DNA from: Bacillota bacterium
GTDB taxonomy: Bacteria; Bacillota; Clostridia; Peptostreptococcales; Acidaminobacteraceae
Length of the DNA: 64,000 bases
Direction: 5' to 3'
Assembly: GCA_025210655.1 (NCBI GenBank)
Contig: JAOARG010000035.1
Span: forward strand, 124,001-188,000
The translations under genes and the position numbers were made by a program. Below, piece by piece: positions 35,142-43,781 of the stretch. The notes under the pieces were generated by a model. It did not search any database and had not been told where the DNA came from. It was given only the letters and a program-made list of their open reading frames with translations. Position 1 is the stretch's first letter. The number at the start of each line of letters is the position of its first letter.

Positions 35142-36757
35142 TAGTTTTGTAAGCCTTCTAATTTTACGAAAAGTGAATTAATACCTTTCCACCAATTTTT
35201 ATCTTGGGCATACTTTCTATTTATCCATTTGAAAGGATTTTCCCCTAAGGGTCGTTCTTTCACTAAATTTTTGATTGTTCTACAGGCTATATTTGTCGCA
35301 TCTTCAAGATCTGTATTATATTTTTTCCAACTGGTAAAAACATTGTATGGATTGTTGATAATTTTACTGGCATACCTATTGTCCTTAGGTACAAAGCCTT
35401 GTTCTTGACCAGCCAAAGCAAACAATATATTTGGATTCAGGTCATGGCTTTTAGCTGTATTAATTATGATAGACATATATGGTTCTTCAGCAAGTAGGGA
35501 GTTTCTAGTTTGTAAATACTCTGACAACTTAGCCTTATTTATAAATCTATACCTGAAATCCAAAGGTATTTCAGGATTTCTATGGGCTATTACATTTTTT
35601 ACAATTACAGAAAGATCATTCCCCAGTGTATCATAATCAGATATATTAAGATCAAGTACAACAGCTTCTGTTATTGGTGCCACATATTGTTGTTTTGGAA
35701 TAGCAAGTAAAGCTATATAAATGCCAATGGTAATAGCAGTTAGTTTTTTTTCTGTAGAAAGTTTACTCCTTACTTTGGCTTTGTTAGTATTGTCAACGTT
35801 AGTATCAGTAAAATCAGTGCTAGTGATAATCATACTTGTTTCTTCTTCAGTAATGAACTCAATAGGAGTAGATGCTTTTGCTTTATTTTCAAGTTGAAAC
35901 TCAATATCACCAAGACTTGTGTCTGCCTGAAAATCATCAGGATTTGAAACTTCTTCAGTTTCTTCTATCTCCATTACTGCTGTGGTTGACGAAACAGAAG
36001 GAGAAATCTCCCCGACAATAAAGTTATCTACTAATTTTGTAGCTACTCTTTTAGGAGTATATTCTTCATCAATATCATCATCTTTAGAACTAGCTAATAA
36101 ATCTGGTAAGTACTCCTGCTTTACTTTTTCTTCTTTCACCTTATGTTCTTTAATCTTTTCTATGTCGGATATGACTTTTTCTTTATAATTTTTTAGCTTA
36201 TCTGCTCCAGATTTTAACGACTTCTTTAAGTTATCTTTAACTTCTTGTTTCTTCTTTTCTTTTTCTAGTCGTTTACGCTCTTTCTCTTCTTGTAACTCCC
36301 TTTCCATCTCTAGGGAGGAGGCTTTTATATTTTCGAACTCTTCGTATTTTTTATATTTCTGATAGTAATTTGTTGAGTAATTTTTTAAAAATTCATCAAG
36401 CTTCCAAGGTTCAATAGGATAATTGTTATTCTCAGTGACCCAATTATATATTGTTTTCTTTAACTCTAAATAATCAAGGTCAAGAATAAGTATTTCTTCT
36501 AAGAGAGATTTAGAGAAAATATCCTTTTTATTAAAAAGATAATGTTCCATAATATTCTGACAAATATATTTGGAGTCATTATCCCTAAGTCCATATAAAT
36601 GGGGTAGTATTTTTTTGCAAATAGCTTTATAAAGGACTTTTATACGGAATTTGTTTGGTTGATCAGCGAAATCGATATTAATTTCCTTTTTCAATTCAAT
36701 TACTTCTTTAATACTTAAAACTTCATTTGATTCTAAATATTTTAGTAAATTCTCCAT
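35141..36757 (-). CDS. Membrane protein with coiled coil and lysozyme-like C-terminal domain
   Basis: I do not recognise this 538-residue protein as a named family. A helical N-terminal region (1-130) is followed by a highly charged Lys/Glu coiled coil (about 140-215), then an acidic linker. One transmembrane helix lies at about 336-352. The outside C-terminus of about 185 residues ends in a lysozyme/glucosaminidase-like stretch: SIIINTAKSHDLNPNILFAL, then GQEQG with a candidate catalytic Glu near 452, NNPYNVFTSW and KWINRKYAQD. GGAGG-like sequence lies before the ATG. It sits between a PilJ-type receptor and the pilus operon, divergent from the latter. Confidence 0.7.
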   Translation of the reverse strand: MENLLKYLESNEVLSIKEVIELKKEINIDFADQPNKFRIKVLYKAICKKILPHLYGLRDNDSKYICQNIMEHYLFNKKDIFSKSLLEEILILDLDYLELKKTIYNWVTENNNYPIEPWKLDEFLKNYSTNYYQKYKKYEEFENIKASSLEMERELQEEKERKRLEKEKKKQEVKDNLKKSLKSGADKLKNYKEKVISDIEKIKEHKVKEEKVKQEYLPDLLASSKDDDIDEEYTPKRVATKLVDNFIVGEISPSVSSTTAVMEIEETEEVSNPDDFQADTSLGDIEFQLENKAKASTPIEFITEEETSMIITSTDFTDTNVDNTNKAKVRSKLSTEKKLTAITIGIYIALLAIPKQQYVAPITEAVVLDLNISDYDTLGNDLSVIVKNVIAHRNPEIPLDFRYRFINKAKLSEYLQTRNSLLAEEPYMSIIINTAKSHDLNPNILFALAGQEQGFVPKDNRYASKIINNPYNVFTSWKKYNTDLEDATNIACRTIKNLVKERPLGENPFKWINRKYAQDKNWWKGINSLFVKLEGLQN

Positions 36758-36827
36758 CAGGAAGAAGCCCCTCCTATAAATCTATTTTAGGTAATTATAT
36801 CACAAAAGTAACAATTTTGTAATCAAA

Positions 36828-36843
36828 GCCACTGAAAAAGTGC
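36828..36843. repeat. Single end of the GCTGAAAAAGT repeat
   Basis: GCCACTGAAAAAGTGC matches 14 of 16 bases of the left end of the element at 1521. No partner arm was found, so this is a solo or truncated copy, located just before the pilus promoter. Confidence 0.5.
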
Positions 36844-36914
36844 AAAGGTAAAAGTAAAGTAATGGTAAATATACATAGCATGTCCTAGTGGTGCTGTTTA
36901 TATATTGACACATA

Positions 36915-36923
36915 TGGTAAAAT
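36915..36923 (+). promoter_or_regulatory. Probable type IV pilus operon promoter
   Basis: TGG-TAAAAT is an extended -10 with a poor -35 17 nt upstream. A consensus TTGACA at 36905 is too close to pair with it. No c-di-GMP riboswitch was recognised in this 211-nt gap. Confidence 0.45.
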
Positions 36924-36968
36924 AGTAGTAGGATTTTAATATTAAATAACTTAGGAACAGGTGATTAT

Positions 36969-38660
36969 GTGGTAAATAACAGGAAAAATATCAGACTGGG
37001 TGACTTACTTGTAGAGGCTTCAAAAATCACTAAGGAGCAACTTGAAGATGCTCTAAAAGTACAGAAGTCAACCAGAAAAAAATTAGGTGAAACTTTAGAA
37101 GAACTGAAATATGTAACAGAGAAGGATATTATGGAAGTTCTTCAGATACAATTGGGTATTCCCCACATAAATATTGATACCCACGGTGTTGATTCTGAAG
37201 CTGCAATAATGATAAAAGAGAATTTTGCTAGAAATAATTTGCTAATACCGATAAAAAAGACTGGAAATGAGTTAGTTGTAGCTATGAGAGATCCACTAAA
37301 TTTAATGGCTATAGAAAATATTGAGTTAATGACTGGTCTTAAAGTAAAACCTGTTATTGATACATCAAGAAATATTGTTAAAGCTATTAATCAAGTATAT
37401 TCGAGGAAAATAGTAGAGAAAGCTATTGAAGAATATAGAAAAGATAATATTAGTGATGATATGGATATAGATATTAATGCAATAGACAATTTAAATAATG
37501 CACCAATTGTAAAAATGGTAAATACCATGATTATGGAAGCTGTTGGGGCTGGTGCAAGTGATATACACATAGAGCCATATGAAAAAGATATTAGGGTGAG
37601 ATATAGAATCGATGGACTCCTTAGGGAAGTGATGAATCATAGAAAAGATATTCACAGACCCCTAGTGACTAGACTTAAAATAATGAGCAATCTAGATATA
37701 GCAGAAAGAAGAATACCTCAGGACGGTAGAGTTGAAGTTGAGATTGGCAGTCTTGATTTAGATTTACGTATTTCTACGGTTCCTACTATTCATGGAGAGA
37801 AAGTTGTTCTAAGAATACTTGATAGGAATTCATTCCTTAAAGATAAAACTCAGCTTGGTTTTTCTGAATATAATTATGAGTTGTTTGAGAAATTATTGGC
37901 AGAGAAAGATGGTATTTTATTAGCAACAGGACCTACGGGTAGTGGTAAGAGTACTACACTTTATTCTATACTAAAGGAATTAAATTCTGAATATAAAAAT
38001 ATAGTCACTGTTGAAGACCCTGTAGAATATCGAATGGAAGGAATCAACCAGATTCAGGTTAATCCTAAGGTAGGAATCGGCTTTGCAAATGGCTTAAGGT
38101 CCATTCTTAGACAGGATCCTGATATTATTATGATAGGTGAAATCAGAGATAAAGAGACTGCAGAAATTGCTGTTAGAGCAGCTATTACAGGTCATCTTGT
38201 ACTCTCTACACTTCATACCAACAATGCACCATCAACCATGAATAGACTGATAGATATGGGGATACAACCCTACCTTTTGACATCCTCAATAAAAGGAATA
38301 ATTGCCCAAAGGCTTGTAAAGGTAATATGTCCAAAGTGTAAGGAAGAGTATTATTCTTCAATTGATGAGAAAAAAATACTAGGACTTACTCCACAGGATG
38401 ATTTAAAACTCCATAGGGGATATGGTTGTAATTACTGTAACGGTACAGGTTATTCTGGTAGAAAAGCTATACATGAAATATTAATCGTGGATAGGGATGT
38501 TAGAAATAGTATTATGACAAATAACAATGAAGATAATTTAAGAGATATAGCTAGAAAACATGGAATGAGAACTTTGAGGGAGGATTGTGAAGAACTTGTT
38601 ATGAATGGTATAACAACCCTTGAGGAATATATAAATGTAGTATATAAAGTGGAGGATTAA
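36969..38660 (+). CDS. pilB: Type IV pilus assembly ATPase PilB
   Basis: This hexameric ATPase drives pilin polymerisation. The 563-residue protein has an N-terminal MshEN-like domain (LGDLLVEASKITKEQLEDAL) and Walker A GPTGSGKSTTL near residue 322. The Asp and His boxes follow (TVEDPVEYR, RQDPDIIMIGEIRD, TGHLVLSTLHTN). The zinc site is C-PKC with CNYCNGTGYSGR near 455-500. The start is GTG 36969, because ATG 36967 is out of frame and closes at once. It opens an operon of at least 14 genes. Confidence 0.93.
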   Translation: MVNNRKNIRLGDLLVEASKITKEQLEDALKVQKSTRKKLGETLEELKYVTEKDIMEVLQIQLGIPHINIDTHGVDSEAAIMIKENFARNNLLIPIKKTGNELVVAMRDPLNLMAIENIELMTGLKVKPVIDTSRNIVKAINQVYSRKIVEKAIEEYRKDNISDDMDIDINAIDNLNNAPIVKMVNTMIMEAVGAGASDIHIEPYEKDIRVRYRIDGLLREVMNHRKDIHRPLVTRLKIMSNLDIAERRIPQDGRVEVEIGSLDLDLRISTVPTIHGEKVVLRILDRNSFLKDKTQLGFSEYNYELFEKLLAEKDGILLATGPTGSGKSTTLYSILKELNSEYKNIVTVEDPVEYRMEGINQIQVNPKVGIGFANGLRSILRQDPDIIMIGEIRDKETAEIAVRAAITGHLVLSTLHTNNAPSTMNRLIDMGIQPYLLTSSIKGIIAQRLVKVICPKCKEEYYSSIDEKKILGLTPQDDLKLHRGYGCNYCNGTGYSGRKAIHEILIVDRDVRNSIMTNNNEDNLRDIARKHGMRTLREDCEELVMNGITTLEEYINVVYKVED

Positions 38661-38661
38661 T

Positions 38662-39711
38662 ATGATAGATCAATTATTAAATTATACACTAGAAAATCAT
38701 GCATCTGACCTTCATATAACCGTTGGAATACCACCTATGGTTAGAATTGATGGTAAACTTTATCCCGTTGAAGGAAAAGAAAGACTTTTGCCAGATGATA
38801 CTAAAGAATTGGTAAAGTTAGTAGCAAGTGAAGACAGTTTAGCTAAGCTAGACGAGGATGGCCAAATAGATATGTCTTATTCTTTACCAGGTGTAGGACG
38901 TTTTAGAGTAAATATATATAAGCAAAGGGGTTCTTATTCTATGGCAATAAGAAGTGTTCCCTTAGAAATACCAACTATTGATGAGTTAGATTTACCTGAT
39001 ATTATTAAGGATCTATCATTGAAAAAAAGGGGATTGATTCTTGTTACAGGACCAACTGGTTCCGGTAAGTCAACAACTCTGGCAGCTATGATTAATCATA
39101 TTAATGAAAACAAAAACTGTCATATCCTTACCCTTGAGGATCCAATTGAATATCTACACAAACATGGTACTAGTATAGTCAATCAAAGGGAAATAGGCCA
39201 TGATAGTTCAACATATGCAAAAGCATTAAGGGCTGCCTTAAGACAAGATCCAGACGTAATATTAATAGGTGAGATGAGGGATCTTGAAACAATTTCTACT
39301 GCTATTACAGCGGCTGAAACAGGTCACCTTGTACTATCTACACTTCATACAGTTGGAGCTGTGTCAACTGTAGATAGGATAATTGATGTTTTTCCACCAA
39401 ATCAACAACAACAGATTAGAATTCAGCTTTCAAATGTACTTCAAGGAGTGGTATCTCAACAGCTTCTAAAAAAGAAAGATGTTGAGGGTAGAAGAGCTGC
39501 AATGGAAATAATGATATGTAATCCGGCTATTAGAAATCATATACGTGAAGGTAAGACTCATCAAATTCTATCTAGTATGCAGACTGGTGGTAGATTTGGG
39601 ATGATTACCATGGACAATTACATTCTTAAAATGTATAGGGAAAATCTTATTTCTAGGGAAAGTGCTCTGACTTCAGCTATAGATCAGGAATATGTATCAA
39701 GGGTATTATAA
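38662..39711 (+). CDS. pilT: Type IV pilus retraction ATPase PilT
   Basis: PilT depolymerises the pilus to power twitching and DNA uptake. The 349-residue protein has the N-terminal PAS-like domain (ASDLHITVGIPPMVRIDG), Walker A GPTGSGKSTTLA near 133, RQDPDVILIGEMRD, and the PilT-specific AIRSVPLEIPT. Presence of PilT means the pilus is probably retractile. The start is 1 nt after the pilB stop. Confidence 0.94.
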   Translation: MIDQLLNYTLENHASDLHITVGIPPMVRIDGKLYPVEGKERLLPDDTKELVKLVASEDSLAKLDEDGQIDMSYSLPGVGRFRVNIYKQRGSYSMAIRSVPLEIPTIDELDLPDIIKDLSLKKRGLILVTGPTGSGKSTTLAAMINHINENKNCHILTLEDPIEYLHKHGTSIVNQREIGHDSSTYAKALRAALRQDPDVILIGEMRDLETISTAITAAETGHLVLSTLHTVGAVSTVDRIIDVFPPNQQQQIRIQLSNVLQGVVSQQLLKKKDVEGRRAAMEIMICNPAIRNHIREGKTHQILSSMQTGGRFGMITMDNYILKMYRENLISRESALTSAIDQEYVSRVL

Positions 39712-39736
39712 TCATAAATCTTGGAGGATTTAGTGA

Positions 39737-40933
39737 ATGAGATATAAATACGAAGGAAGAGGAGCTTCTGGAAAAGTTAAGGGAGTAATTGAAGCTGATA
39801 ATGAAAGAGAAGTTCAACAAATACTAAAGAGTCGGAGAATTTTTCCGATAAATATAAAAGTAGAAGAAGAAGCTAAAACAGAAATCAAGCTTAATTTCGA
39901 AAGGAAAATTAAGACCAAAGACCTTGCTCTGTTTTGTAGACAGTTTCATACCATGCTTAATGCAGGTGTAACAATAATATCTGCAATAGAGATATTGAAG
40001 GATCAAACTAAAAACAAAAGAATGTATGCGGGACTAGATTTGACCTATGATGAAATTCAAAAAGGTAGTACCCTTTCTGAAGCCATGATTAAAAGTGAGA
40101 TATTCCCCCATTTGCTAACCAGTATGGTAGAGGCAGGGGAGATATCCGGTAGCCTTGATCAAATTATGAACAGAATGGCAAATCACTATGAAAAGGAAAA
40201 CAAAATCAATAATAAAATAAAATCAGCCATGACATATCCTATTATTTTAGGTGTACTTACTGTGCTTGTTGTTATTGGACTTCTTGTTTTCGTATTACCT
40301 AGATTTGTTTCTTTGTTTTCATCAGCAGGGGAAGATTTGCCACCTCTGACACGTATGGTGGTTGGAACTAGCAATTTCTTGACAAATCATTATATTCTAA
40401 TGACATTAATTATAGCAGCTCTTATATTTGGAATATATAGTTTTGCTAAGTCAAAAAAGGGTAAATATTTTATTGATAAAACTGTACTAAAAATACCTTT
40501 TGTTAGGTCAAATATAGTTAAAATTATTACTTCAAGGTTTTCCAGAACATTAGCTACATTAATGTCAGCTGGGGTTCCCCTTATACAGGCCATAGAGTCT
40601 GTGGCTATGATTGTAGGGAATTCATATGTTGAAAAGGAAATACTTGATGTAAAAGATGATCTCAGAAAAGGTATAGAACTTAGTGAACTTATTGGGGGGA
40701 TAGGAGTATTTCCTCAAATGGCTATTTCCATGATTAAAATAGGGGAAGAGTCGGGAGATCTTGATAATATACTTGATAAGACATCGGATTATTATGATGA
40801 TGAGGTTGAAAACTCACTACAAAGACTCATCACTTTAATCGAACCAGTAATGATTATAGTAATGGCAATAATCATTTCTGTAGTTGCAGGGGCCATGCTC
40901 CTACCAATATTTGATTTAATAAAGGTTATATAG
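39737..40933 (+). CDS. pilC: Type IV pilus inner-membrane platform protein PilC
   Basis: The 398-residue GspF-family protein has two homologous cytoplasmic helical domains (LALFCRQFHTMLNAGV near 55-70; TSRFSRTLATLMSAGVPL near 258-275). They are separated by transmembrane helices at about 165-190 and 215-235, and a final one lies near 370-390. It links the ATPases to the growing pilus. ATG 39737 follows GGAGG. Confidence 0.93.
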   Translation: MRYKYEGRGASGKVKGVIEADNEREVQQILKSRRIFPINIKVEEEAKTEIKLNFERKIKTKDLALFCRQFHTMLNAGVTIISAIEILKDQTKNKRMYAGLDLTYDEIQKGSTLSEAMIKSEIFPHLLTSMVEAGEISGSLDQIMNRMANHYEKENKINNKIKSAMTYPIILGVLTVLVVIGLLVFVLPRFVSLFSSAGEDLPPLTRMVVGTSNFLTNHYILMTLIIAALIFGIYSFAKSKKGKYFIDKTVLKIPFVRSNIVKIITSRFSRTLATLMSAGVPLIQAIESVAMIVGNSYVEKEILDVKDDLRKGIELSELIGGIGVFPQMAISMIKIGEESGDLDNILDKTSDYYDDEVENSLQRLITLIEPVMIIVMAIIISVVAGAMLLPIFDLIKVI

Positions 40934-41016
40934 GACAATTTTACTATAAATTTACCCAAAATGAAGGAAAGTGTGGTATAATTTCTATATGTTTGTAGAA
41001 AAGAAGGAGGCATAAA

Positions 41017-41373
41017 ATGTTTAAATTTCTAAGAAAGAAAAAGAACAAAAAAGGTTTTACATTAATCGAATTAATTATTGTAATTGCTTTATTAGGTGTA
41101 ATTGCTGCGATTGCTGTACCAAGATATGGTGGAGTATTAGAACAATCTAGAGTTAGTTCAGATGCTATAACGTTAGAGATGGTTGAGAAGGCTGCAGAAC
41201 TATATAATTTCCAGAATCCTGATTCAACTAGAACATCTATCACAATTTCTGAGTTACACACGAATGGTTATATTGACTCAGCAACAATTAACGGGCAATC
41301 TAGTGGTAATACTAGTAAATCACCTAGTATTACAGTATCAGGTGCAAATATTACAGTAACTTGGACTGAATAA
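41017..41373 (+). CDS. pilA: Type IV major pilin candidate
   Basis: The 118-residue prepilin has a basic leader with cleavage motif KKG|FTLIELIIVIALLG (Glu5 present), the hydrophobic N-terminal helix, and a small C-terminal domain rich in Ser and Thr. It has no cysteines, so the D-loop disulfide of many Gram-negative pilins is absent, as is usual in clostridia. GGAGG lies 7 nt before ATG, a strong site fitting high expression. An 83-nt gap follows pilC and could hold an extra promoter. Confidence 0.9.
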   Translation: MFKFLRKKKNKKGFTLIELIIVIALLGVIAAIAVPRYGGVLEQSRVSSDAITLEMVEKAAELYNFQNPDSTRTSITISELHTNGYIDSATINGQSSGNTSKSPSITVSGANITVTWTE

Positions 41374-41386
41374 TAAGGAGTTTTGT

Positions 41387-42133
41387 ATGGAATGGATAAT
41401 ATTAATAATAGGTATACTAATTGGATCATTCCTAAACGTATGCATATACAGAATACCTAACAATCAATCTGTATCTTATCCACCATCATCCTGTTCAAAT
41501 TGCAATACAAGAATAAAATATTATGACCTTATCCCTATAGTAAGTTATATACTACTAGGGGGAAGGTGTAGAAGTTGCGGGGAGAAAATTTCTCTCCGCT
41601 ATCCGTCTATAGAGGGGTTAAATGGGATACTGTATTTTCTGCTATATAATACATATGGATTTTCCCTTTCAACTCTTTTTTTCATGCCAATAGTATCAAT
41701 TCTTATTGTAATCACTTTCATTGATTATGATCATATGATTATTCCTTATAGACTTAATATAATGTTGGGGATTTTGGGTATAATCAATATTTTATTGGGT
41801 ATGTATCCAGTAACTGCAAAAAGCTCCCTGATTGGGGCTGTGCTAGGTTTCGGATTTTTCTTCTTGATTGCAATTGTAACTGGGGGTCAAATGGGTGGAG
41901 GAGATATTTTTCTTATGGGTGTTTTAGGCCTAATATTAGGTCTAGGTGAAATTTTAATGGTGACAGTTTTATCTTTTATTACAGGCGCTGTAATATCAGT
42001 GATTCTTTTACTTACAAAAATAAAAGGTAGAAAAGATCCCATTCCTTTCGGTCCTTTTATTGCACTCAGTGCAGTACTAGTGATCCTTTTTGGAAATGAT
42101 ATTCTTTATTTTTACTACAAAATATTATTATAA
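41387..42133 (+). CDS. pilD: Prepilin peptidase/N-methyltransferase PilD
   Basis: This 248-residue polytopic aspartic protease cleaves prepilin leaders and methylates the new N-terminus. Motifs are GSFLNVCIYRIP, two CxxC pairs (CSNC and CRSC) in the cytoplasmic loop, and catalytic aspartates in FIDYDHMIIP and GGGDIFLMG. All features needed for both activities are present. AAGGAG precedes the start. Confidence 0.94.
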   Translation: MEWIILIIGILIGSFLNVCIYRIPNNQSVSYPPSSCSNCNTRIKYYDLIPIVSYILLGGRCRSCGEKISLRYPSIEGLNGILYFLLYNTYGFSLSTLFFMPIVSILIVITFIDYDHMIIPYRLNIMLGILGIINILLGMYPVTAKSSLIGAVLGFGFFFLIAIVTGGQMGGGDIFLMGVLGLILGLGEILMVTVLSFITGAVISVILLLTKIKGRKDPIPFGPFIALSAVLVILFGNDILYFYYKILL

Positions 42134-42144
42134 CAGGTGATTAA

Positions 42145-43209
42145 ATGATTAAAAAAAACTATGTATCAATAGATTTAGGAAATGGTTACTTCAAAGTAGT
42201 AGAAGGAATCGGAAGTAAAAGTGAAATAAATATATCTAATATGTTTATGTTTCAAATAGATGAGACTATTTTTAATAATGGCTATATAGTTGATCGGAAT
42301 AAGTTTATGGAGATCATTAAAAGTCGTCTCATGCCTAAAATCAAAAGTAGAAATCTTTTGATTACATTAAATTCATCTGATATAACAATAAGAAATATTA
42401 CTTTACCAAATGGTTCTGATGAAGAACTTAAGCAGATGCTTAGATTTGAAATGGAAGAACTTCTTCCGATAGATTTTAATAATTATGTTTTGGATTTTAG
42501 AAAAGTCAGAGATATTGAGACTAGCAATACAATTGAGAAAAGAGTTGAAGTGCAAGGGGCAGTTGTACCAAATAGAATTCCAAAGGAACTTTTTGAGTGT
42601 TTTTCTGAATTAGGTTTTAAACCCTTGTCTTTTAATGTTAACAATGCAAGTGGCTTTAAGCTCTTAAATGACGTGTTTTCAGATATCGATTACAGTAAAA
42701 AATATTACACACTAGATATAGGTACAAGGTATTTAGGTTTTAATGTTATAGATGACAGTAATATGATCTTTAACAGAATCATTGATTTAAGTTCTTTTAA
42801 TTTTGGAGAGAACTTAATGAAACAGTTCAATTTATCAAAGGAAGAGCTTATTTATAAGCTTATCAATAGTATTGACTTGAGACGTTATACTTTGTATTAT
42901 GACAAAGTTGATCCAAATATTGAATATGATATGGAATTTGAAAAAATTGTGGTAGGATATGTCAATCAAGTAAATGATGAACTGCAAAAAACTACAAAAT
43001 ATTATAAAACAAAAGAAAATTCTGTGGAAGTAGATGGTATAATAATATATGGGGGGAACTCAGTTATCAAAGGTATTAGGGAATACATTATAAATTATTT
43101 TAATTATGATGTAATAACATATGATACTTATAAGAATATCAAGGGATTTGACAATAATTATGAATTCGTAGCTTTTGTAAACGCTATAGGGAATCTTATA
43201 AAGAGGTAA
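42145..43209 (+). CDS. pilM: Type IV pilus assembly protein PilM
   Basis: The 354-residue actin-like (ASKHA) ATPase begins YVSIDLGNGYFKVVEG, a phosphate-1 motif. It shows YYTLDIGTRYLGFNVID and IIIYGGNSVIKGI further on. PilM sits in the cytoplasm, binds the N-terminus of PilN and connects to PilB. The gene is followed within 5 nt by the PilN-like gene. Confidence 0.87.
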   Translation: MIKKNYVSIDLGNGYFKVVEGIGSKSEINISNMFMFQIDETIFNNGYIVDRNKFMEIIKSRLMPKIKSRNLLITLNSSDITIRNITLPNGSDEELKQMLRFEMEELLPIDFNNYVLDFRKVRDIETSNTIEKRVEVQGAVVPNRIPKELFECFSELGFKPLSFNVNNASGFKLLNDVFSDIDYSKKYYTLDIGTRYLGFNVIDDSNMIFNRIIDLSSFNFGENLMKQFNLSKEELIYKLINSIDLRRYTLYYDKVDPNIEYDMEFEKIVVGYVNQVNDELQKTTKYYKTKENSVEVDGIIIYGGNSVIKGIREYIINYFNYDVITYDTYKNIKGFDNNYEFVAFVNAIGNLIKR

Positions 43210-43214
43210 ATATA

Positions 43215-43781
43215 ATGAAAGAAATAAACTTTTTTGAACAGTATCTAAAGGATTCAAATCAAACAAAACAAAAGAGATATAGATACGTAGCTATTTCAGC
43301 CATAATTGTAGCTTCTATTCTTGCATATCCTATATATTCTTATGCAAAAATTTCTAATTATCAATCAAGAATGGAAAGTGCAGAGGAGTATCTTAGAAAT
43401 TCTGAAAATAGTAAAATGATTGAGAAAGTAAGGGCGATAGATGAATCGATTGCAAGTCTTGGACAGCAAAGGCAAAAGTTAGCTGATGTTACTAAGTATC
43501 TCTTAGAAAATGATTGCGATATAGATGATTCATTGATTACAGCTATTACCAACACCATACCTAGAAACATTGATATACAAGTAATTGATGTAGAAGACAA
43601 AGTAATAAGTATTATGGGTTCATCTTTAGATAAAGATTCCATTTCAGTTTTTCAAAAGAACTTGAGAGAGAGTTCAAACTTTGTAAATGTTTTTATACCA
43701 AACATTATACATGAAAGTCAATATTACGATTTCAATATACTATTTGAAATAACAGAAAACGGGGATGTGAAGGGCAATTGA
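43215..43781 (+). CDS. pilN: PilN-like pilus alignment protein
   Basis: The 188-residue bitopic protein begins MKEINFFEQYL, the kind of short cytoplasmic tail that docks into PilM. A transmembrane helix lies at about 24-44, a coiled coil at about 50-90, and a ferredoxin-like periplasm-facing fold follows. Sequence similarity of PilN proteins is low, so the name rests mainly on topology and gene order. The stop overlaps the next start (TTGA). Confidence 0.8.
   Translation: MKEINFFEQYLKDSNQTKQKRYRYVAISAIIVASILAYPIYSYAKISNYQSRMESAEEYLRNSENSKMIEKVRAIDESIASLGQQRQKLADVTKYLLENDCDIDDSLITAITNTIPRNIDIQVIDVEDKVISIMGSSLDKDSISVFQKNLRESSNFVNVFIPNIIHESQYYDFNILFEITENGDVKGN

Noticed and set aside
36844-36968. 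c-di-GMP riboswitch before pilB
   Set aside because: No GEMM-like core could be found by eye in this interval; only a solo repeat end and a promoter are seen.
10206-37100. True 9-kb periodicity of the arrays
   Set aside because: Three copies give only two intervals, and no array occurs at the expected next place near 37.1 kb.
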